From Globodera rostochiensis (lineage: Eukaryota; Nematoda; Chromadorea; Rhabditida; Heteroderidae), in assembly GCA_018350325.1 (NCBI GenBank), contig JAEVLN010000004.1:1922001-1986000 (forward strand): DNA of 64,000 bases, given 5' to 3'. The notes beneath the pieces were generated by a model. That model worked only from the letters and a program-made list of their open reading frames with translations, was not told where the DNA came from and made no database searches. The translations under genes and the position numbers were made by a program. Numbering within the stretch: the first letter of the stretch is position 1; every line of letters begins with the position of its first letter. Shown in pieces: positions 22,301 to 33,500 of the stretch.

Positions 22301-23160
22301 ATGGCTTCTTTTTCATTGCTTCTTATTCATTTCCTTCGGTTATTGTTGTTGTGCCAAAGTGTTCATTCGGTGGTCGTTCATCCGCGCCTTCGCGCACTGA
22401 ATGCCGCCGCAATTTCTTCTGAACAGCTTCAACAGCGTCCACATCATCGACATCATCATCAACGGCACATAAAGACAGCAACAGCAACAGCAACAGCTGC
22501 AGAGGAAGAAGAAGAGCAAGAGCAGACCAACAACATCAGCAGAGGACGTTGGTACGGCGAGGAGGCCAAGCAAATGCTAAGGTGAGGTGCCAAACGTTGC
22601 CAAAATCTTTGGCACACATTCAAAAATAAATGCCAATTTCTTCTATTTTTGTCAAATCTTTGGCACACATTCAAAAATGAATGCCAGTTTCTTCTATTTT
22701 TGTCCACACATTCAAAAATGAATGCCAGTTTCTTCTATTTTTGTCAAATCTTTGGCACACATTCAAAAATGAATGCCAGTTTCTTCTATTTTTGTCAAAT
22801 CTTTGGCACACATTTAAAAATGGATGCCAGTTTCCCCCCTATTTTGTAAAAACAAATCATTTATTTTCTTAATTTTTTAGACAACTCGATGAGCTGAGGC
22901 TGCGCAAGGCAATACAACAGCAGCAAAAAGCGGTCAAACTGCCCAAGCTTTCGCTGTTCGACAAATTTATTTCGCTGTTCACGGAAAAGCCGGACGATGA
23001 GGGGTCAAAGCATGACTGCTTCTTCTCCGCTTTCAACTGTCCGGTGAACCCGGCCAGGAGTATTCCGGGTGTTCGACGGGTGCGCATCACTGCGGAGGAA
23101 CGCAACAAACTGTTGGCCAACCGACGTGCCCATTCGAGAAGGGCACGGCAACGACTCTGA
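22301..23160 (+). CDS. Second C-x6-C peptide precursor (allatostatin-C-like)
   Basis: A 186-residue secreted precursor from exons 22301-22581 and 22881-23160; the intron is GTGAGG...TTTTTTAG and phase 2 matches (CTA AG|A CAA). The signal peptide is MASFSLLLIHFLRLLLLCQS. The middle is low complexity (HHRHHHQRH, TATATATA, EEEEEQEQ), then a charged region (QLDELRLRKAIQQQQKAVKL) and SLFDKFISLFTEKPDDEGSK before the motif HDCFFSAFNCPVNPARS (Cys140 and Cys147, six residues apart). The loop FFSAFN parallels FFTPVN of the gene at 15805. Cleavage is less clear: a single Lys precedes HDC and GVRR follows ten residues after the second Cys. The tail is basic. The stop codon lies in the first unit of a 21-bp minisatellite, and AATAAA occurs at about 23500. 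The gene is certain as a secreted precursor; the peptide family is an inference. Confidence 0.78.
22600..22850. repeat. Intronic tandem repeat, about 50-bp unit, five copies
   Basis: Units of TCTTTGGCACACATTCAAAA plus ATGAATGCCAGTTTCTTCTA and TTTTTGTCAAA fill the intron of the second peptide gene. Copy 3 lacks the TCAAATCTTTGG part. The frames they open are not genes. Confidence 0.9.
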
Positions 23161-23346
23161 AGGGCACGGCACCGACTCTGAAGGGCACGGCACCGGCTTT
23201 GAAGGGCACGGCACCGGCTTTGAAGGGCACGGCACCGTCTTTGAAGGGCACGGCACCGTCTTTGAAGGGCACGGCACCGTCTTTGAAGGGCACGGCACCG
23301 ACTCTGAAGGGCACGGCACCGACTTTGAAGGGCACGGCACCAACCA
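23138..23346 (+). repeat. 21-bp minisatellite spanning the stop codon of the second peptide gene
   Basis: About ten copies of GGGCACGGCACCG(A/G/T)CT(C/T)TGAA. The first copy is the last seven codons of the gene (RARQRL then TGA), so the array is a repeated amplification of the 3' end of the coding sequence. The 21-base length keeps frame, so every later copy again reads R-A-R-H-R-x-stop or its Trp/Phe variants. Confidence 0.92.
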
Positions 23347-23694
23347 AACATTCCCCCCCCCCCCTCCAGTGTGTTCATTTGTTGTTGCTGTTGTGTTCTA
23401 ATTTATGTACAGCCACGGCCGATCAATGCACAAATATCCCAGACACATCGCATTTATTGTTTTGATGTTTGAACATTTGTACATAATTAATGTATTTAAA
23501 CAATAAAATTTTAACTAAACGCATGTTATTCGAGAGAACGACAATCTTCCGATGACAACAATTAAAACCTTAAAACTCCCCATTTTCTTGGTATAAATCA
23601 GGGCTGTGATATCTGCGGATTTTTCCTCACTCCAAATAATTTGATTGACAGAATTTAATAGAAAAAACTAATTCGCTTGCAAGATTACAACTAT

Positions 23695-23830
23695 TAGTAA
23701 GAGATAGGCAAAATGGTATAGCCCCAGGGCACGAATCAAACCCACGACCTTCGGTGCAGTGATCAGAGCTTCTTTCCCAAGCAAAATGCTCTAAGCGTCT
23801 GAGCGCCCGCGGCGTCGTTCCACCGGCCGT
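23695..23830 (-). repeat. tRNA-derived SINE-like element or tRNA pseudogene
   Basis: On the minus strand GCGCTCAGACGCTTAGAGC resembles box A and GTCGTGGGTTTGATTCGTGC resembles box B, in the right order but about 60 bases apart, further than in a plain tRNA. No complete cloverleaf can be folded. The spacing and flanks suggest a tRNA-derived short interspersed element. Confidence 0.45.
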
Positions 23831-24477
23831 CCCTCCCTTAGGCGCTTTATGACTCGCCATTGGCATTTTAACTGTCCCAGCGTTGGACACTTTCGCTTTC
23901 TTTACGTTTGCAATTTGCCAATCTTTTCAATGATCACTGATTGATGTTTTGTCGAGCCGAATACCCCAAAAGTTTGAGTCGAGAATCCCGAAATTTAAAA
24001 TTTTCAGTCCTTAAACGATACCGACATTACTTTCCAGTATTTTTCTTGGCAAAAAATGGGTTAAAAAGTTCTTCGCCCGCGTTCATTGGTGTGTTAGCAT
24101 TGCCTTACCTTTTACGGCACACATTCGTTGATGGCACTTAGTCAAAGTTTTTCAATGCTTTTCATATTAAAATTTAGTAAATAACACTAAATGCTTTAGC
24201 GAGTGCAAAATGTTGCTAATCCAAATCCCAAAGTCGAAAGAAAAAATGGCCGGAAGGGGTGCCGCCGGAAGTTTGCAAAATGCCGAAAAAAAAAGTTGTT
24301 GCAGAGATTAACGAGAGTAATAACATTTGAAAAGTACAAACATAATGAATAAGCAATTAAAATTTATTATATTTGACATTTTAATTTTTTATATTAAAAA
24401 GTATATTCAAACTTATTGTCAATATTCTGAATCAAACTTTTGATGTTTTGATCGTTATGATTGGGCCACAAATTAAA

Positions 24478-24590
24478 TACAACCTCAAATTGCATAACAT
24501 CGACAAAGTCCTATTACCATAAGCTGCGCGGCAATGAGCCGAGATGCCATTAGGGCGAGTGCCAGTGCCGACCCTCCACACTGGTGCTAC
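24478..24590 (-). repeat. Dispersed repeat, copy 2
   Basis: The complement contains GGTCGGCACTGGCACTCGCC, CTAATGGCATCTCGGCTCAT and TGCCGCGCAGCTTATGGTAA, matching 18287-18395 with scattered differences. Confidence 0.7.
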
Positions 24591-24756
24591 GACAAAAAAA
24601 CGTTTTGTTCCGTCCAAATTTGAGGTCGGATTTAATTTGTAGTGCCACTGACGATGGCGGGCGTCTGTGACTGACTCTCTGGCTGGCTTTATTATGCTGA
24701 ACATTTGTTTTAATGAATTAAAAATAGTAACTAAATAAGTCAAATTGTGCTTGTTA

Positions 24757-25080
24757 TTCAAGAGAAGGACGACGTTCTTCCAATTACAACGATTAATACA
24801 GTAATCTCTTAAAACTTCCGATTTTTGCCGGTATATTCTTCCAATTACAACGATTAATACAGTAATCTCTTAAAACTTTCGATTTTTGCCGGTATATTCT
24901 TCCAATTACAACGATTAATACAGTAATCTCTTAAAACTTCCGATTTTTGCCGGTATATTCTTCCAATTACAACGATTAATACAGTAATCTCTTAAAACTT
25001 CCGATTTTTGCCGGTATATTCTTCCAATTACAACGATTAATACAGTAATCTCTTAAAACTTCCGATTTTTTGCCGGTTTA
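24757..25080. repeat. 60-bp tandem repeat, five copies
   Basis: Unit: ATTCTTCCAATTACAACGAT, TAATACAGTAATCTCTTAAA, ACTTCCGATTTTTGCCGGTAT. Copies are almost identical. The left end (GTTATTCAAGAGAAGGACGA) is shared with a single copy at about 23526, so the array arose by expansion of part of a dispersed repeat. Confidence 0.93.
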
Positions 25081-25413
25081 TTGACTCTGATGATGATGCA
25101 TATTTATTTCAAATTCATTTGCAATTTTGTTAAGGGGTTCGACGGCACCGGCAGGCACTGTTGGGGGAAAAAAATTTTTAGAATTTTCAACAATTTTGTT
25201 AAGAAAATTGCGCTAAAATTAACGAAATTCTGTCAATCGGTGTTCGATCATTGAAAAGATTTGCCAAATGCTAACGACATTTGTGATCAGCGATCAATTT
25301 ATTAGTTTTTTTCTACTAAATTTGTCGATCAAATTAATTGGAGATTCCTTTTCAATTAACAAAATCTTCCGAGCCATTATTTTTGGCTCCAATCGTTGCC
25401 CCGTCCTCGGTAG

Positions 25414-25524
25414 AAGCCTCCGGACGAAAAGGGTGCGCCTGCGCCCATCGAGTTGGTGCTGATCAGCGAGCTGGCGGAGCGGTACAGCGGCGACGGAGAG
25501 CCGAAACCGCTGAGCCAATCTTAA
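25414..25524 (+). CDS. Orphan terminal exon candidate (36 residues)
   Basis: After CTCGGTAG one frame reads KPPDEKGAPAPIELVLISEL followed by AERYSGDGEPKPLSQS and TAA, with AATAAA starting one base after the stop (25525-25530). Codon use and the immediate polyadenylation signal make it look like a real last exon. No upstream exon was found within 2 kb and no family was recognised. Confidence 0.4.
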   Translation, partial: KPPDEKGAPAPIELVLISELAERYSGDGEPKPLSQS

Positions 25525-26150
25525 AATAAATTATTTTGTGTTTAACGCTGCCCTTTTTTGCTATAATCCCCAAAAGGTAAAGCACCGAAGCAATTGCTGC
25601 CTGACGATAAATTAAATTGATATTTGCGATGTTGGCACTTTAAAAAATGGGCAATTTGGGAAATTGCTTATGTTCCCGTAGAGGGTTCGAGAAACTTTTT
25701 GACATTTTTTGTCTCGACTTTGGTGGTCTTGGAATATTGGTTTCGTGTTAGTGTTAGTCAGAAGCCTGATCTAGATCAATTTCGAGTGCTCGAACACTTC
25801 CATTTTGAGTTGAGCGAAAGCAAGATTTAAAAAGCCGGACAAATTTTAAAAAAACCCCCGAGAATAGTATCGAGCGCAAACCGGCACTTCCCAAGATTTA
25901 AAGCTATTACATAATGCCAACATTTTGAAAATATTTAAAATTAATTGCCATAAGATAAAGCTTTATGCGATTATTTTCCACAGGCAGTGACAAAGTGAGT
26001 GCAAAGGAATATTTGCCAAAAATGCATAAACATAAAAATGAGTGGAATATTAAAAAAAACATTTTGAATTGAATAAAGTTTATTTTTATTTTAATGATTA
26101 TAAAATGCATTTTGTTTTGGGTTAGGGAAGCCAGCCAAAGCCGCTTAAAC
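25525..26150. other. Spacer between convergent genes
   Basis: AT-rich; contains the likely polyadenylation signal of the minus-strand secreted protein (AATAAA complement near 26070-26090). Nothing else was seen. Confidence 0.5.
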
Positions 26151-26961
26151 TCAGCATCCACCACAGCCGAAATCACCTCCGCCTGCGCCTGGGGGGCCGC
26201 CGCCGCCCGTCCCATAGTATCGGTAGGGGCTCCGGTAGTAATTTTGGGCAAACCTAAAAACAACAAAAATGTCTTTGCTGAACGCCATGATTAATTTCCT
26301 GAAATCAATCTAATAGCCAAATCGGCACTTAATAATGCCGGGCACATTAATGGTCGGATCACACAAATAATTCTGGAACATATTCCTGATGATCCATTTG
26401 TTTCAGATCAGGATCAGATCGATGATTAGTCAGATTTTGCCCATCGGGGGTCTCATATGATAGATCTGGTCTCGGTACTAGTGATCAAGCGTAATCAATG
26501 CGGTTGTCGATCAATTTTCTGATCAGGACGCTTCTTCTTTGTGATCAGAACATGGACAGTGGGACAGACAGATCATGGTATGATCAATCGCTTGTCACAT
26601 ATGTATGTTCACGATGTCATTTAATGCTTCTTACCGTGAGCCTCCGCCACCGCCGCCGCCGTACCAGTCGTTGTACCGGTAGGCCGGGTTCTGGTAGTAT
26701 TGACGGGCCAACGCTTCACCAAAAAATTCGGGTGCCTGCTCGTGGTTGCCGGTGCCCAAATAGGGCGCATCGCCGGTTAGTGCCTTCATCTCGGCCATGC
26801 CACCGGCTGCATAACACTGCGGCACTGCAGCCAATGCCAAAGCGGCGACGATAATGCCGAGCGCTGAACTCCCTGGGGGAATAATTTTAATTTAATATTT
26901 AATAATGTTTTAAAATCCTTTTTTTACCGGCAAAAATTGGGTTGGCTGACAATGCCATCAT
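26151..26961 (-). CDS. Small secreted Gly/Tyr-rich protein
   Basis: A 124-residue secreted protein from minus-strand exons 26961-26928, 26872-26635 and 26253-26151; introns are GTAAAA...CCCCAG and GTAAGA...TTTTAG with matching phases. The N-terminus MMALSANPIFAGSSALGIIV continues into a hydrophobic stretch ending VPQCYAAGG, a signal peptide. The mature part starts MAEMKALTGDAPYLGTGNHE, followed by QAPEFFGEALARQYYQNPAY, then RYNDWYGGGGGGGSRFAQNY and a tail YRSPYRYYGTGGGGPPGAGG ending GDFGCGGC-stop. Tyr- and Gly-rich tails with terminal Cys recall cuticle or eggshell structural proteins and some small secreted nematode proteins, but no named family was recognised. The exon junction falls inside the Gly/Tyr region. 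Confidence 0.8.
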
Positions 26962-29900
26962 GTGACCGGGTCGTGTTGGATTGGTTTTGGTCTTCGGTTT
27001 GAATTGGTACAAATGATCAGAGAGTTTTCTTGCTGGTTCCGTCTGCTTTGGCCAAATGTGGACAAAAGTTGGGCCCTAAATATTCGGGTTTTTGCCGCCA
27101 ATTTGTTTGGCCAATTGGCCAAACAAATTGATGTTGGCGCGGGAGGGCGGGCGGGCAAATTGAATGACGTCAACCCGCGCGGGGGCGGGGGGGGGGGGGG
27201 GAATTGTGCGGCGGCGGTTGTGGAGAAACAGAAAATGTGTGGGGGTGCGCAAACCCAACACAAATTCAGCAGCAGCAACAGGCAGCCCTTTGCCCTCCCC
27301 CCGGGGCATGTGCCCAAAAAGTGTCGTCGGATTGGGGGGGGGCAAAGGAATGAATGAATTGTTCGCCCTTTAACCATTCATTTTTAACGATGCGCTCAGC
27401 TCGCTCTTTTTGCGTGAAGATTTTTGTCAGAAAAAGTGGGCGCGATTGGTTTTTGTTGTTCTTCGGAAGAATGGGAAAATGATTGAGATGAAGCGCGATT
27501 TGGTTGCTGCTCTTCTTCTTCCAATGTTTCAACAAAACTTGCTGAAGTATATGTTGATGGCACTCTTGTGGGGAGACTCAAAATGTGATGCTCCCCCTCC
27601 TCTTCCTCATTCATCCACACAAATCCGTTTTTGGTTTTGTGGAATGTGAGTGGAGGAGCAAACAATGGTGTATTGTTTTATGCTTCACCAATCTAGCTAG
27701 TTCCGAATGATATTGTGCTTGCTGGTCTGTAAATCTATTGATCTGATCAGATTTATTTGATCTGTTGATCGGTTTGTTTGATCTGAGCTGGTGATGGCCT
27801 GGTCTCTGATTAGTTTGTTTAATCAGGTCTGGTGGTCTGATCTTACTGATCTGTGAATTGGTCTATTGAGCAGGTCTATTGTTTTGATTAAATTTATTTG
27901 ATCTGTTGATTGGTTTTTTGCTTGACAGTTTAATCAGTATTTGATCTGCCGATCAGTCTGTTTGATCAGATCCGGTGGTCTTATCTCATTTACAGGACCT
28001 GGTTGAATCGAGTTCGATCAACGCCGGGTATAGGCCCGATCAGATTGATCAGTCTTTTTAAGAAAACTGTCAGTAGCCTCTCCATGAGATGATTCGGGTT
28101 ATGGACATCAAAATAAATATCATAGTGTAAACTTCCCCAGAAAAAAATTACCTTCTTTTATGGCCACACCTTTTTTGTTGCCTCGGGCAAAATTGCCTAA
28201 GGCATTGATTAATTAAACAGAGCAATAAAAACTGTCCGCGCCGGTGACTCATCCATCTCAATCACCTCGGGGGCAAAACCATTCGGCTGTTCGTCGAACA
28301 CTTTCACTGCCGCTAATATAACATAAAAGCAGCAAAAGCAACTTCCTGTGACCTTTTGGTGGCCAATTGGCGCGCATTTGCGTCACCGACGTCGCCAAAA
28401 GCGCACAACTTTCGCCCGGCGTTGGATAAAAAAAGTTTTATGCGTTTTCTTCACTTTCCCCTCGGGGGTTGTTTGAATAAGAAGGAATTGGAAGGACGGA
28501 ACCCGTCCGTCCCACCGCCCCCCCCCGTTGAAGAACAATGAGTTTTCTGGATTTGGTCAGCCGCCCGCCCAACTTCCGTCGATCATACCGTAGGTTACCC
28601 TTCCGTTGATCTACCGTAAGACCGGGACCAACCGACCGGTTGTTTCCTCCCACCCAAAAATGGAATGGACAAAATGGAGCAACAGATCCATAAAAAGTGG
28701 CATAAATATCCCAGATCGTCCAGAATTGTCGCTAACAACAAATATATTCATCCTTAAAACCGCGCGAAAACAGTAAACCCAGATTTGGAACAAAAAATTC
28801 TAGCGATTTTGAAGGTTTCGATCGGGGGCTTGTTGTGGAGGGGGGAGGATCGGTCCCCCCCCCCCCCACCCGCTGAAGAGGTCAACCACAACAGCAAGCA
28901 GCTCATCTTCCACACTCTTCCGCAAATTTGGGAGGTCGCTCGCGACGGCACCCGCCCGCAAGCGGAAGATGGAGGAAAAGGAAGCAAAAAACAGGTTGAC
29001 AATGAATTGAATTAAATTGAATTGGATTGGATCGGATCGGAGACGATTCTGAACCGATTTACTAAGCGCAATTTGTTCTTCAACGGAAGGGCGCGCGAAT
29101 GTGTGAAGACGGACGGGCGGGACGGAAGGACGACGATCTTTTGTTCAACATTTTTTTTGGAGGATGGCAATTAAAAAAGTTCGAAAATTGAATTGAATGA
29201 ATGGGGAAGAAAGAAGAAGAACAACAACCCTCGAGGGGACGACTTCGCGTGGAGGGGGTAATATAATGACGGCAAATGTTCTTTCTGAATTGATTGGGCA
29301 AGGCGCTCAAAATGCGGGAATTTTGTTAAATTCTGACTTCTGTTTGCTTGTTTTGTGTGTGTACAAGCAAATAATAGCATTAACATCAGCAGAATGCATT
29401 TTAAAGCCTTTTTTATGCCATTTTCGTTCAAATTTGGCTTAATTTATCAGAACAAATTGGGTAATTAATTATTAATGGGAACGGAATTCCGACTTTTAAT
29501 GTTATCTGCCCATTGGCAACTGTTTTCGGGTTGTCCCAGATTTACGCTTCCTTTGATCATTTGCTCAACGGATCAGTGCATTTCATTGTTGATCGAGTTC
29601 AGGGGGGTGATCGAAAAAACTCAAAAACCCGGCACAGAGCCCGAAAACCTAACAAATTCCCGGTTTCAAGAGTAAAATGGCAACCCTGATCAGGGTAAAC
29701 TAACGCCCGATGTGCCTGATCTGCTGATCGGGAACCGGAAGGTCTGGACCAATCAGCCCCCACTGATCACAGACTTTCTTAAAATTTGAAATGCACGGAA
29801 TTGAATTAAAATTTTACACATGACAATACAAAAGAATGATGCCGCCGGACAAAAATAAAAAACATTTTGTTTTATTATCGCTGTCCGAGCAAAAAATTTG

Positions 29901-30585
29901 TTGGGTGTAATTGTATAATTTATGTTGTATACAGTATATTTAAATGGCGAGTTTACGGTATGTTTGAACAGTACACTTTTAACTGCTGGAGGCTACAATA
30001 AAAGGGGAGCTAAAGGCTTTCTTTGACTGCTGGAGAAGGTGCGTTTTGTGCCGCGCACACAAATGCGCAATAATATTAAAAACGATTTAAAGTTAATTAA
30101 TTAATTAAATAAATATTAAATTAAATTAAATTTGTGAGGGGACTCGTCGACGTGTCTTGTGGAACGGAAAAAATGATGTGATTGATACAACACATAAACA
30201 AACAATCAAATCGCTCTTATCAAATGATATAATAGCTGTGTGACAATAACAACAAATGCCGTGCCGCAAACAAATGCAAATTAATTTATTGATCGATCGA
30301 TCAATCGATCGATCGGGCGGTGACGGGTGGGAGAGTGATCAGAAAAAACCCGAAATGATTCTCATCGGACAACAAAAATACGGATGATAATACAAATTAC
30401 AAGGAAACAACACACCAAAACAGTGTGTGTGAAAGTTGTTGTTTTTTGCTGCTGGCCATGCAAAAAAAAAATATTAAAAAAAATAATGGCGATCAGAGAA
30501 AGAGAGTGATCGGATCGGAGTGATCGGATCGGAGATGTTTCTGGAACAAAAGCAGCGCCGCCATGTCATCTAATTGACCATCACA
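26962..30585. other. Spacer; GATC-rich and homopolymer-rich, no gene supported
   Basis: No convincing gene was found. A G-run lies at about 27180-27200. From 27690 to 28050 the sequence is dominated by degenerate TTTGATCTG(A/T)TGATC words. AGCCCCC/CCTCGGGGGC palindromes occur at about 28255 and 28459. A (GATC)n run lies at 30290-30316. The stretch 28438-29015 has several short open frames around poly-C runs, none protein-like over a full exon. Confidence 0.5.
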
Positions 30586-33500
30586 CTACTTCTTGTTTGC
30601 TGCTGCTGCCGCAAGCGCTTGGCCAAATTCGAAGGAGAACCCGCCGATGCCCATCGGTGTCTGAAAATTGTTAAATGATTTTTTAATTTTAATAATTATC
30701 GATCGATCGATCGATCGACGATTAATTAATTACCTTCAATGAGTCTGGTGATCTTTGACTGTTGTTTGTCGATGCGGCGTGGCTAATCGCATGAAATTTG
30801 GGCGTCAGTGCTGCCAGCTGATTGGCAAATGGAAACGGCGATTGGCCACCGTGGGGAAAGCCTAAAAAACGAATCAAATTTTTAAGAATTTCAACCAACC
30901 AAAGGCCCAAATTTTCAGAAAATCCTCCACCCCCTCCTTTCACGTGAAAAAAAAAGATTTTCAGCATAATAATAATCACCTGGCGAGATCATGGCCAACG
31001 TGTGCGCAAGCGTGTTGGAGGAGGGCGGTGGGAATTGGAACAGTTGAGGCGGCGGCTGCTGCTGATGGTTGTGGTGATGTTGCTGATGGAACGGCGTGTT
31101 CTGCGCGCTGTTGTTGGCCAAATGGTTGATCACTGCCGAGATCATTGCCGAGTTGGACAGTTGCGGTGTCCGCACTGCTTGCTGATGATGATGATGATGA
31201 TGACTATGGCCAATAATTGGAGTCGTCAACGCGCTCTGTAGTTGACTGTACAAGCTGTTCGACATGCTGTTCTGCGCCATAGCGCTGTTGTTGCTGCCGC
31301 TTGTGGTTGTATTGGTGGTGTTGCTGGTACTGCTTGGCACTGATGACTGGTGACCGGCGACATTTGTCGGCACCAAATGGCCAATATTGTGGTTGTTGTT
31401 GTTATTGTTGTTTGTGTTGTTAACGTTCCCCATGTTGTTCGACAGTGAATTCACTGAAAATGACAAAATATAGTGAAAAAATGGTTAAGAAATTGTGATC
31501 ATTCACTGACCATTTGGGCTGAACGTGTTGATCAAGTTGTTGGCCAACTGCCAAGCGGCCGCCTGTGCCAGCGGCGACGACGCGACCATTGCGGCAGGCG
31601 AAGCGGCAAAATTGCTCAATGTGTTGCCGATGGCACTGATTGCTGCGGAAAGGAACGGGCTTTGTTGTTGCTGTTGCTGCTGTTGGTGTTGTTGTTGTTG
31701 AAGTGCAAGCAGTAACGGCGAGGAGGCAACCATTTGGCTCATTTGGCCGGTCAGCTGGTTGACCGTCGGGTTGACGCACGAGGTCAGGTCCAGTGGCTGG
31801 GGCCGCGCTCGGCGGGACAATGAAGGGCCTGAACACGTCCGTCGTTTAGATCAATCACAAAAATGTGTTAGCGCGGGATGATCCCACCCGCCCCTAAGCT
31901 ATGCCCACGGCATGCCGTGATGCAGTTTTGGACCATATCAAAAGTTCAAAATTTTCTGGGCCGACCCCCCCCCAAACTGATCAAAAAACTACAAAAATCC
32001 GGAAACCAGAATCGGTTACATCCCTGGCATGCATACCCATGTTCGATGAGTTGCAGCCCATTTTGGCGGATGTTGATCCGTCAAGCTGATCATGCATCTC
32101 ATCAATCCGATGGAGCAGTTCATGGTTGTTGTTGTTGTTGTTGTTGCTGTTCTCCGTGGGACTTTTGCGCTTGCGCGTCCCGCGCGACTTTTCCACAATT
32201 AACGGTGCCATTATGGTTGTCGTCGTCGTCGTTGATGCTGACGTTGATGGGACGGCGATTGAGTCCGACACCATGCACGGCTCCGTCTTCACGGTCTGCT
32301 GCTGGTGTGGCGGTGCCATCGCCATCGTGTGGTGATTGGTGCCGTTCAGACTGCTCACGCCACTTCCGCTGCTCACCCCGCTGCTGCTCTCCACACTTCC
32401 GGTGGGACTGTACGAACTGGAATGTGTGAGATAAAATACAAACCGGTGAGGGGAGGCTTAAACTTTTTAAATAAAAATCCGAAACAATTCAAATTTTTAA
32501 CCCCGAAGGTCCAAGGTTCGGTCCCGACCTCGCTGTGTGGAAAAATGTCGGGAACCAGGGCCCCGACCCAGAATTTGTGATATAATGGCAAGGTGGCGTG
32601 CCAGACCCCGGGGTAGGGACAAAAGATCGAAATAGGGTAAACGCCGAGTTCAACAAGTACATCTTCAATCCAAGTTTTGCAATTTCTGCCTGCTAATTTA
32701 ACCAAAAAATGCAAATGGTCGGCCAGTTCAATTTTAGTGCCTGCTGCCGTCTACCTGTTCACTGGAGACGGCGTCAGCGCCGTAGCATTGGCTCCATGGA
32801 GTGATTGATGCTGTTGCTGCTGCTGTTGATGGTGGTTGTGGTGGTGGAGGTGGCGCGTTGTCTGCTGTTGTTGATGTGCCGCGTTTGGCATCGACGTTGA
32901 AGGCACCGCCGTGTCGCCGACAACTGCAGACGAACAGGACGAGGGCGTGGCGATGCGATGATGCTGCTGCTGATGGTGATGACCATAGTTAAGCAATCGA
33001 TGGGACGACGACTCGCCTGAAAAGGTGGCAAATTAGAATCAATCCTGATCAGCACAATGTGATCAGTGTTCGGAATATGCCAACAAAGTACACACCACCC
33101 CACCCCCCTCCCCCCGAAACTAAAAATGCCAAAAAAAAACAATACTTCTGCCGTCCTGCTGCATGTTCAGTCCGGCCCTGCTCATGGCCAGCATGACCAG
33201 TTCCGGATTTCCGGGCATCGATGCACCGCCAGCGCCCATTCCGTCCGCCGACGGCACGCGTTCAACAACAAAGCGATAGACAAACTTTTGCCCGATCACT
33301 TTTTTGATGATGTTTTTGTCGTAATAGTAGCGCAACGCTCGGCTCAACTTGTCATAGTTCATGTTCGGCTTGCCCTTCCGAATGCCCCAAAGTCGGGCAA
33401 CGGCTTCCGCGTCCAGCAGCTTCAACATTGGAAAGGGACGAACGTTTTTTTTTATTGTCGGCACGTTAATCGATCAGTGGCATTTTAGGCACATTTTTGC

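Larger units (their letters stand above)
23347..25413. other. Repeat-rich spacer
   Basis: After a poly-C run and the polyadenylation region of the second peptide gene this stretch holds a tRNA-related segment (23695-23830), a dispersed repeat copy (24478-24590) and a 60-bp tandem array (24757-25080). No gene was recognised. A segment at 23526-23585 (GTTATTCGAGAGAACGACAA) is a diverged copy of the left end of the 24757 array. Confidence 0.5.

Noticed and set aside
23005..23465. Repetitive frames (KGTAPTL, CPSKTVP, FEGHGT)
   Set aside because: They read the 21-bp array beyond the true stop codon at 23158-23160, on either strand.
32500..32590. Possible tRNA (GGTTCGGTCCC box-B-like word) in a lin-1 intron
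   Set aside because: No box A or cloverleaf around it; it resembles dispersed repeat sequence also seen near 6061.
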